NCBI GenBank assembly: GCA_027451455.1
Contig: DAIDJI010000070.1
Coordinates: forward strand, 1-13,064
Length of the DNA stretch: 13,064 nt
Source: Planctomycetales bacterium
GTDB taxonomy: Bacteria > Planctomycetota > Planctomycetia > Isosphaerales > Isosphaeraceae
Direction of reading: 5' to 3'
The notes beneath the pieces were generated by a model, which was given only the letters and a program-made list of their open reading frames with translations, did not search any database and was not told where the DNA came from. Shown here piece by piece: positions 8,199 to 13,064 of the stretch. The translations under genes were made by a program, and so were the position numbers. Each line of letters opens with the position of its first letter. Within the stretch, counting starts at the first letter, position 1.

Positions 8199-8214
8199 GC
8201 TCCGCCCCCGGAGC
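8199..8214. terminator. GC-rich hairpin between convergent genes, possible bidirectional terminator
   Basis: GCTCCG (8199-8204) pairs with CGGAGC (8209-8214) around a CCCC loop. It sits inside the 26-nt gap between the DgkA-like gene (ending 8192) and the convergent molybdopterin-fold gene (ending 8219). A second inverted repeat, GGGCCC-GACT-GGGCCC (8223-8238), lies next to it in the end of the minus-strand gene. Neither side has a T-run, so termination strength is uncertain. Confidence 0.4.
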
Positions 8215-8218
8215 CTCG

Positions 8219-8707
8219 TCATGGGCCCGACTGGGCCCGGTGAAGCGCCTCGTGCTCGGCCTCGGTGGTCGGCCGCGTATCCAGGCCGCGTCGGGTCGTT
8301 AGCTCAATCCGGCTCAGGTACTTCACGTTCGCGCACTCATCCAGTTCGCCGGTGTTGCAGACGGTCGGGTCGCGAACGAGGAATCGGATCGGGCCGCCCT
8401 CCTCGATCGTGAGCCGTCCCTCTCCAACCCGATGGACGACGATCCCCTGCTCGCGGATCGGCCCAAGCGGCACCGAAACGTGGAAGCCGTCGCGATCGGC
8501 GTGCAGGGTCACATAATTGGCCTCGGCCTGGATCCCGGCCCGATCAAGAATCGCGTCGAGAGTGACTCCATCCCCTCGACGCTTCGGGTGGAACTGGGAG
8601 ACGTCGGCGACCTGGGCCGATTCGGGAAAGGCATCCAGGTCGTCGAAGGTCAGCGCGAGCGGCCGTTCCACCAGCCCGTCGATCGTCAGGACAACGTCCT
8701 TGCTCAT
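8219..8707 (-). CDS. Small protein with sulfite-oxidase-type molybdopterin-binding fold, Mo ligand Cys not seen
   Basis: A 162-residue protein resembling the oxidoreductase molybdopterin-binding domain (sulfite oxidase/YedY fold). The pattern is an N-terminal strand with GLVERPLALTFDDL (11-24), GDGVTLDAILDRAG (45-58), YVTLHADRDGFHVSVPL (65-81), GGPIRFLVRD (104-113) and NVKYLSRIELT (127-137), in the order typical of the family. In active enzymes a Cys binding molybdenum usually lies before the Gly-Val/Leu-Leu segment. Here that stretch reads ADVSQFHPKRRGDG (34-47) with no Cys. Two Cys occur late (117, 125). The protein is short and has no signal peptide or twin-arginine motif, so it should be cytoplasmic. 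The ATG lies 4 nt after the Hsp70 stop, with GAGGA (8720-8716) 8 nt upstream inside the Hsp70 end, which implies translational coupling. A catalytic role is doubtful; a binding or structural role in the chaperone operon is an inference. Confidence 0.66.
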   Translation of the reverse strand: MSKDVVLTIDGLVERPLALTFDDLDAFPESAQVADVSQFHPKRRGDGVTLDAILDRAGIQAEANYVTLHADRDGFHVSVPLGPIREQGIVVHRVGEGRLTIEEGGPIRFLVRDPTVCNTGELDECANVKYLSRIELTTRRGLDTRPTTEAEHEALHRAQSGP

Positions 8708-8711
8708 GCGG

Positions 8712-10523
8712 TCAATCCTCGGGCGCCTCGCGAACGTTGAACTCGAGCTTCCATCGGCGGTTGTCTCGGGCGCTTCGGCACCAGAGGTCCAGCGTACCGA
8801 CCTCGGTCACGTGCGCGTGAAGCCGAACGGGGACGACCTCGCCCGCGTTCCCCTCGTCGCTCGGGAGCGAGGCCTCAACGGGTGTCATCTCCTCCAGCTC
8901 CTCGGGCCCCCATCGATCCAGGACGGTCCCAACAGGATCCTCCCGGCGGGTTGTCGAGCCGAGGAAGCGGAACTCGGCCGGATGACCGACGACCAGGCCC
9001 AGCTCGGGCCCCGGAACGTCGGTTTCGGTCCCTTCCTCCATCCCCATCGGGACCACGCAGATCGCCTTGATCGGGGGGGCGACGCCAGGGACAGCGGGCG
9101 CTGAGGTCTCCAGGCCGATGTAATACGATCGCGGCACCCCGCCTCGAATCCGGATGCCCCGGCCGCGGCGAACCTGCCCGTAATAGGCGGCACCATGGGC
9201 GACCGCAAGGTCGAGGTCCGACGCGTCGAGCTCGGGAACCGGCCGGCCGGCCCATTCGGAGAGGACATCCAGGACGCGACGCCGAAGCTCGACCGCCTTG
9301 AAGACGCCGCCGTTGAAGAGGACCGCGGAGGGATACAGCGTCGATCCGCCTGTCTGAAGCGAACCGGCCTGCTGCCCGAGGAACCGGGCGAGGTGCCGGG
9401 TGATGGCCGGGTCCGCCGCGTACGGGAGTCCGATCTCGGTCAGGCCAACCCGCCGCCCGCGTCCGGGCATCTCGTTCGGGCCGGTGACCGGCAGGAAGCC
9501 GTCCAGGATCGTCGCCTGGAGCATCGCCCGGGTTAGCTCGGTCTTGATCGAACCGCCGATTACCTTGGACCCTCGGCCCAGTACGGTCACGGGCGCGGAC
9601 TCTTTCTTCGGCTCGGCGAAGAGTGTCTCCTTGGCGACCCGGCATGCATGTCCCAGACCGATCCGCTGAGCGGCGTCGAGCCCTTCCATCCCGCGCGGGA
9701 TCGTCCCCGCGACGGCATAGGCGAGGGCCAGGTCCATGTTGTCGCCGCCGAGCAAAATATGCTCGCCAACGGCCAGCCGGGTGAGGATCAGGTCGCCGCC
9801 CTCGTCGCTCACGGCGATCAGGGTGAAGTCGGTCGTTCCGCCTCCGACGTCGCAGACGAGGATGATGTCGCCGACCTTGACCTTCTTCCGCCACTGATCC
9901 CCCTGGGCGGCCAGCCAGGCATAGAAGGCGGCCTGCGGCTCCTCGATCAGGGTGATGTGTCGGAGCCCCGCGCGGGTGGCGGCCTCGGTGGTCAGCTCGC
10001 GGGCCACCGCGTCGAACGAGGCCGGGACCGTCAGCAAAACGTCCTGTTCTTCCAGCCGATCGACGCCGCCCTTCCCGCCGAATCGGGCGTTCCAGGCGTC
10101 TCGAAGGTGTTCCAGGTAGGCCGACGACGCCTCGACCGGCGAGATCCGCGAAACCTCCTCGGCAGATGTCCAGGGCAGGATGGCCGCCCGGCGATCCACC
10201 CCGGCATGCGAGAGCCAGCTCTTGGCCGAACTTACCAGTCGGCCGGGAACCTTGCCGCCGTGGTCGCGGGCAAACGTGCCGATGACTCGATCCTGGCCGC
10301 CTTTCCACGGCAACTGCATCGCCCCGTCGGGAAATTCCCGAGCCGCCGGCAGGTAGAGAAACGACGGCAAAAGCGCACGATCGGCGACATCATTCAGCCC
10401 GACGACCTGGGCAATCGGCATCGCCGAAACCGGAACCACTCCCTCAGGCGCCTCGCCAACCTCGGCATACGCCAGTGCGGAATTGGTCGTCCCCAGGTCA
10501 ATCCCTACCACATATCGCGACAT
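8712..10523 (-). CDS. Hsp70 family chaperone with shortened C-terminal part (DUF2760-associated type)
   Basis: A 603-residue ATPase of the Hsp70/DnaK superfamily. The start at 10523 puts the phosphate-1 loop GIDLGTTNS at residues 7-15, as usual for Hsp70. A longer frame from 10598 would add 25 basic residues and overlap the upstream gene. Further nucleotide-binding motifs are VPASFD (166-171), EEPQAAFYAW (194-203), the phosphate-2 motif CDVGGGTTDF (224-233), LGGDNMD (258-264) and the adenosine motif VLFNGGVFKA (401-410), followed by DLAVAHGAAYYG (438-449). The nucleotide-binding domain thus ends near 455. Only about 150 residues follow. They look beta-rich, end in LEFNVREAPED, and lack the helical lid and acidic tail of DnaK, so substrate handling should differ. 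It lies 31 nt after the DUF2760 gene and 4 nt before the molybdopterin-fold gene on the same strand. No DnaJ or GrpE gene is present in the window. The housekeeping DnaK is expected elsewhere. Confidence 0.92.
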   Translation of the reverse strand: MSRYVVGIDLGTTNSALAYAEVGEAPEGVVPVSAMPIAQVVGLNDVADRALLPSFLYLPAAREFPDGAMQLPWKGGQDRVIGTFARDHGGKVPGRLVSSAKSWLSHAGVDRRAAILPWTSAEEVSRISPVEASSAYLEHLRDAWNARFGGKGGVDRLEEQDVLLTVPASFDAVARELTTEAATRAGLRHITLIEEPQAAFYAWLAAQGDQWRKKVKVGDIILVCDVGGGTTDFTLIAVSDEGGDLILTRLAVGEHILLGGDNMDLALAYAVAGTIPRGMEGLDAAQRIGLGHACRVAKETLFAEPKKESAPVTVLGRGSKVIGGSIKTELTRAMLQATILDGFLPVTGPNEMPGRGRRVGLTEIGLPYAADPAITRHLARFLGQQAGSLQTGGSTLYPSAVLFNGGVFKAVELRRRVLDVLSEWAGRPVPELDASDLDLAVAHGAAYYGQVRRGRGIRIRGGVPRSYYIGLETSAPAVPGVAPPIKAICVVPMGMEEGTETDVPGPELGLVVGHPAEFRFLGSTTRREDPVGTVLDRWGPEELEEMTPVEASLPSDEGNAGEVVPVRLHAHVTEVGTLDLWCRSARDNRRWKLEFNVREAPED

Positions 10524-10554
10524 GGCCCGTCTTTGCCCTCGTCCGTCTTCTCGA

Positions 10555-11043
10555 TCAGGCGATCTCAACCTCGGCAGGCGAGAGGACCGACGTCTCATCC
10601 CGGGTCGCCGGCAGAAGCGGCAGATGTACCGATCGAACCCGCCAGCCGTGGTGCTTCAAAACCCCCTGAAAGGGCGCCGAGCCATTCACGTTGCCAACCA
10701 GCCGGATCGTGGCCGGGTCGAAGTCGCCGGGAACCGTCACCCGCTCCTCTTCAGGAGCATGGATAATCGGCTCAATCGTAAGATACTCGTGAAGCGACTT
10801 CCGGCAGTTCCGGTGAATGTCGCGCACCGCCGCCCCGATCTGGGCGTCGGTGTAGCCGTCGATCTCCTCCTCAAGGAAGTCGATCAACCGACCGTCGCGC
10901 TGAAGGACCGCCAGGACCCGCAAATCGGGGCCAGTCGGCATGCGTAAAAAGAGCGGCTCGACCCGCGCGGCGAAGTCGGGGTCGGCGAGAACGCGCCAGA
11001 AAGATCGGACCGCCAGGACGAAACGGTTCCAGGTTCCAGGCAT
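10555..11043 (-). CDS. DUF2760 family protein, Hsp70-linked
   Basis: A 162-residue protein matching what I recall of DUF2760, a family often encoded beside atypical Hsp70 genes in planctomycetes and proteobacteria. Visible features are an amphipathic N-terminus (WNRFVLAVRSFWRVLADPDF, 5-24), the core RLIDFLEEEIDGYTDAQIGA (52-71), VRDIHRNCRKSLHEY (73-87), the VTVPGDFDPATIRLVGNV segment (102-119), and GVLKHHGWRV (127-136). There is no signal peptide or membrane segment, so it is probably cytosolic. The start at 11043 is chosen because AGGA (11053-11050) lies 6 nt before it. The upstream ATG at 11097 has no such site and would sit only about 9 nt from the predicted transcription start. It is the first gene of the operon and precedes the Hsp70 by 31 nt. 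Its biochemical role is unknown; a co-chaperone or client-specific partner of the Hsp70 is an inference from linkage. Confidence 0.8.
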   Translation of the reverse strand: MPGTWNRFVLAVRSFWRVLADPDFAARVEPLFLRMPTGPDLRVLAVLQRDGRLIDFLEEEIDGYTDAQIGAAVRDIHRNCRKSLHEYLTIEPIIHAPEEERVTVPGDFDPATIRLVGNVNGSAPFQGVLKHHGWRVRSVHLPLLPATRDETSVLSPAEVEIA

Positions 11044-11112
11044 CGGCAATCCTGAACGAGATGGGGCGTTTGGGGCGAGATCACCCCGAATCGTCAAGTC
11101 CCCGATTGCCCC

Positions 11113-11141
11113 ATCTTAACAGTCCATCCACCCCTTGCCAA
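11113..11141 (-). promoter_or_regulatory. Candidate sigma70-type promoter of the DUF2760-Hsp70 operon
   Basis: Read on the minus strand, TTGGCA (11141-11136) and TAAGAT (11118-11113) are 17 nt apart, matching the -35 at 5 of 6 and the -10 at 4 of 6 positions. A transcription start near 11106 gives a leader of about 63 nt to the ATG at 11043. No CIRCE-like or other heat-shock operator was seen around it. Confidence 0.48.
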
Positions 11142-11209
11142 TCCTTCGACTGCGAACGCTCCCGTGGCGACGAGAGGTCGGAACCACTCTGGAGAATCGA
11201 TGCACCGAA

Positions 11210-11239
11210 TTGCGTTCGGGAGATTCGGCGCGATATGAT
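11210..11239 (+). promoter_or_regulatory. Weak candidate promoter for the STAS gene
   Basis: TTGCGT (11210-11215) and TATGAT (11234-11239) are separated by 18 nt. The -10 matches the consensus at 5 of 6 positions and the -35 only at the TTG. It would give a leader of about 190 nt. Confidence 0.28.
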
Positions 11240-11433
11240 GACCGAGACACTCGGAGGGATCTCCGGCCGGGGTACGACCCTGGTACGGGCCCCTGGATTC
11301 GCTCGACCTCGACTCCACGCCGGCGTTCGGAGTTCGGTCCGCCGAGCCATTCCCTTCGCCGGAGCCGTTCGATTGCGATCCGTGATCCCTTCGTGCCCGC
11401 TCCTGACGAAACTGCGGAGGTCTACGCGTCGTC

Positions 11434-11796
11434 ATGTCAGCCTTCAGCACCCGGACCGAATCCGACGCCCTGATCGTCACCTTCGAGGCCCCCGGCAGCC
11501 TCAATGATTTCCGGAACAACGCCCTGCGCGACGCCCTCTACGAACTCATCCAGAATCAACCAATCCCCCTTCTGGCCGTCGACCTCCAGAAAATCGACTA
11601 TCTCTCCAGCTCCGGCGTCGCCATCCTCGTCGGGCTGAAGCGTCGAGTGGATACCCGCCAGGGTAAGATCGTCTTCTTCCAGGTCCAGCCCGTCGTCCGC
11701 GACCTCCTCGCTGTCATGAAGCTCGACCGCTTCTTCACCGTGGCCGACGACGAGCCCACCGCACTGGCCTCCCTCCGGCCCGTTCCCACGGCTTAA
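11434..11796 (+). CDS. STAS-domain protein, anti-sigma factor antagonist type
   Basis: A 120-residue stand-alone STAS domain of the SpoIIAA/RsbV type. Such proteins bind an anti-sigma or switch kinase and are controlled by serine phosphorylation. Landmarks are LIVTFEAPGSL (13-23), LLAVDLQKIDYLSSSGVAIL (46-65), GLKRRVDTRQGKIVFF (67-82) and VVRDLLAVMKLDRFF (87-101), covering the whole fold at the usual length. Aligning SSG with SpoIIAA places the phosphoserine at S59. The Asp that precedes the serine pair in SpoIIAA is Ser (58) here. No kinase, phosphatase or sigma gene is adjacent in this window, so the partner is unknown. The ATG is the only good start; GGAGG at 11416-11420 is 13 nt upstream. 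The gene diverges from the Hsp70 operon and may be monocistronic. Confidence 0.85.
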   Translation: MSAFSTRTESDALIVTFEAPGSLNDFRNNALRDALYELIQNQPIPLLAVDLQKIDYLSSSGVAILVGLKRRVDTRQGKIVFFQVQPVVRDLLAVMKLDRFFTVADDEPTALASLRPVPTA

Positions 11797-11861
11797 TCGG
11801 CTCGTCCGCTTTCCTCGAACCCCCGGTTTCTCTAGCTTGCCGAGTCGCATGAAGTCCCGTT

Positions 11862-11900
11862 GGGCGGTGCGACGATGGAGAGAGGCGTCAGGGCGGTGCG
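11862..11900 (+). repeat. Short direct repeat GGGCGGTGCG, two exact copies
   Basis: Exact 10-bp copies at 11862-11871 and 11891-11900, start to start 29 bp, with an 8-bp match (GGGCGGTG) at 11988-11995. They lie between the STAS gene and the surface-protein gene. They could be binding sites or chance in GC-rich DNA. Confidence 0.3.
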
Positions 11901-11939
11901 CTCGGCCCCTGGCCGGTGTCGTTAGCGGTCGGTCGTCGT

Positions 11940-11952
11940 GTGCGATTCGCAC
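11940..11952. promoter_or_regulatory. Palindrome GTGCGA-T-TCGCAC, possible operator
   Basis: A perfect 6-bp inverted repeat around a single T, about 195 bp before the surface-protein start. Its size suits a dimeric regulator or a small hairpin. No regulator gene is adjacent, so its role is unproven. Confidence 0.3.
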
Positions 11953-12146
11953 GTCCAGAACCTCGACGACACCGATGCCGCGCGCCGGGGCGGTGTCGGC
12001 GAGTGGGTCGCGCACGACCGGGGATCGATCACCGACTACCTAGAACCAGAAAAGGGAGGGCGGCTTCCGGGGCCTCGTCGTGTCCGGGCGGATCATCCGC
12101 CGCAGGACCGGCGCCGCGTCACGAGCTGCCGAGGAGGGAGTCTTCC

Positions 12147-13064
12147 ATGAGAGGCACGCGGCGGCGCTCCGACCGTCCGGAGTCGGACCGGCGGAGACAC
12201 GTGACCCAGCCCGAAACCCTGGAGGGACGCCTCGTCCTTTCCAGTACCGTCCCATCGTATCTGTCACCCTGGATCCCCAGCGACCTGCCGGTGGTCAACC
12301 CGATCACGAATCAGCGCGAGCTGTACTCGATTGCCAGCCAGAATCCCGGCAATCCGAACAGCCAGCTTTATTCCAACCAGGGGAAGATCGTCTCGGGCAC
12401 CGATCGCGCCGGCAACCTCTGGACGATCACTGTCCACGGGCCGGGCAAGGTCATCGTCACGGACACCACGCCCAACGACGGCGTCTTGATGGATAACATC
12501 AACACGATCCAGCTCGTCGGGACGAACCCCAACACCACCTACGTGACGGGTGAGGTCCGGGCTTCGGCCAGAGAACTGACGACCGGCTCCATCCCGTTCA
12601 ACGAGTTGATCGCCACCTCGGGTGTCCGATCGATCGAGTTGAACGGCTTCACGCTCACCAACCAGGTGACTCCGGCCGTCGACACGCCGACCGGGATTTT
12701 CCTTTACGGCGGCGTCCGGGTTCTCTCGTTCAACGGGATCTTGGCGCAGCTCGATACTTCCATCAACACGACGCCCTATCAGGTCATCATCGGGAGCGGG
12801 GCGAAGCCGCTGAAGTATGCTCCGTCGATCTACGTCAACTCGATCCAGGACATCGTCTTCAACAGCACCGCGACGACCGTGCCGACGACTCCTGTGACCT
12901 CGCCGACGGTCCAGTTCATCATCAACGGGTCGGTCCAGAACTTCGATATCACCTCGGCGACTCAGGGTCCGATCACGGCCGGATATCAGTTCGAGTTCCC
13001 GGTCGTCGGGACAACGGGCCGGACCGCGATCCAGGCCAACGGCATCAACAACCTGAACGTCGCC
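12147..13064 (+). CDS. Large secreted or surface protein with LEPR-XLL-like N-terminus (partial, open at window end)
   Basis: The frame from the ATG at 12147 stays open for 306 codons to the window edge. AGGAGG at 12132-12137 gives ideal 9-nt spacing. The N-terminus is strongly basic (residues 1-20 carry many Arg) and leads into QPETLEGRLVLSS (21-33), close to the LEPR-XLL motif found at the N-terminus of large planctomycete extracellular proteins. No ordinary hydrophobic signal peptide is visible, which is common for that class. The rest is rich in Asn, Thr, Ile, Val and Gly, with repeated short strands (for example TIQLVGTNPNTTYVTGEVRA near 118-137, SIELNGFTLTN near 163-173, FLYGGVRVLSFNGI near 184-197), suggesting a beta-helix or beta-sandwich. 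No catalytic motif is visible. The C-terminus, total length and any repeats lie outside the window, so function cannot be assigned. Confidence 0.78.
   Translation, partial: MRGTRRRSDRPESDRRRHVTQPETLEGRLVLSSTVPSYLSPWIPSDLPVVNPITNQRELYSIASQNPGNPNSQLYSNQGKIVSGTDRAGNLWTITVHGPGKVIVTDTTPNDGVLMDNINTIQLVGTNPNTTYVTGEVRASARELTTGSIPFNELIATSGVRSIELNGFTLTNQVTPAVDTPTGIFLYGGVRVLSFNGILAQLDTSINTTPYQVIIGSGAKPLKYAPSIYVNSIQDIVFNSTATTVPTTPVTSPTVQFIINGSVQNFDITSATQGPITAGYQFEFPVVGTTGRTAIQANGINNLNVA

Larger units (their letters stand above)
11044..11433. other. Divergent intergenic region between the DUF2760/Hsp70 operon and the STAS gene
   Basis: A 390-nt stretch without a supported gene. It holds a good minus-strand promoter candidate (11113-11141) and a weaker plus-strand one (11210-11239). 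GGAGG at 11416-11420 is the only ribosome-binding-like box before the STAS start, at a rather long 13-nt spacing. Open frames on both strands are Arg/Ser/Pro-rich without recognisable motifs. Confidence 0.5.
11797..12146 (+). other. Intergenic region upstream of the surface-protein gene, with repeats
   Basis: A 350-nt stretch with no supported gene. It contains a short direct repeat (GGGCGGTGCG at 11862-11871 and 11891-11900, with a partial third copy at 11988-11995) and a small palindrome at 11940-11952. The ribosome binding site AGGAGG (12132-12137) ends it, 9 nt before the ATG at 12147. No strong -35/-10 pair and no clear terminator for the STAS gene were found. Confidence 0.45.

Noticed and set aside
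8875..10308. A 477-codon minus-strand frame overlapping the Hsp70 in another reading frame
   Set aside because: The Hsp70 frame has every expected ATPase motif in order; this one is Arg/Gly/Pro-rich noise.
10524..10598. A 25-residue N-terminal extension of the Hsp70 from a start at 10598
   Set aside because: It would overlap the DUF2760 gene, is a run of basic residues, and Hsp70 proteins start a few residues before GIDLGTTN.

Overview
The window reads as chromosomal DNA of a Gram-negative-type, high-GC planctomycete, most likely of the Isosphaeraceae or a close relative. This rests on the strong G/C bias at third codon positions, a divergent outer-membrane LPS-assembly-like protein, an Hsp70 next to a DUF2760 protein, and a basic N-terminus with a LEPR-XLL-like motif on a secreted-type protein. 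No rRNA, tRNA, CRISPR array, integrase, transposase or insertion sequence was seen. The gene set looks like ordinary chromosome, not an island.

Layout. (1) Positions 1-50, minus strand: the first 16 codons of a gene that runs out of the window, with a good ribosome binding site and a signal-peptide-like start. (2) 51-461: non-coding, between divergent genes. (3) 462-3545, plus: a roughly 1027-residue FAD-linked dehydrogenase fused to a ferredoxin-type and CCG-type Fe-S module (GlcD/GlpC-like). (4) 3546-3911: a leader with a candidate sigma70-type promoter and several stem-loops, two of which exclude each other. (5) 3912-7652, plus: a large exported OstA/LptD-like outer-membrane protein, followed 3 nt later by (6) 7656-8192, a DgkA-type membrane lipid kinase with altered active-site residues. 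These two form an envelope operon. (7) A 26-nt convergent gap containing a GC hairpin.

(8) A minus-strand operon, transcribed from about 11106 down to 8219: a DUF2760 protein (11043-10555), an Hsp70 with a shortened substrate-binding part (10523-8712), and a small protein with a sulfite-oxidase-type molybdopterin fold but no visible Mo-ligating cysteine (8707-8219). Tight spacing and a good promoter candidate upstream suggest one transcription unit. It is the best candidate here for a little-studied system: a specialised chaperone with a dedicated partner and possibly a client or accessory protein.

(9) 11434-11796, plus: a stand-alone STAS-domain protein of the anti-sigma-antagonist type. 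(10) 11797-12146: non-coding, with short repeats and a palindrome. (11) 12147 to the end, plus: the first 306 residues of a probable surface or secreted protein with a LEPR-XLL-like N-terminal motif, still open at the window edge.

All names come from reading motifs by eye. No database search was run, so family calls are strong where several motifs agree (Hsp70, FAD/Fe-S fusion, STAS) and weaker for the LptD-like, molybdopterin-fold and surface proteins.
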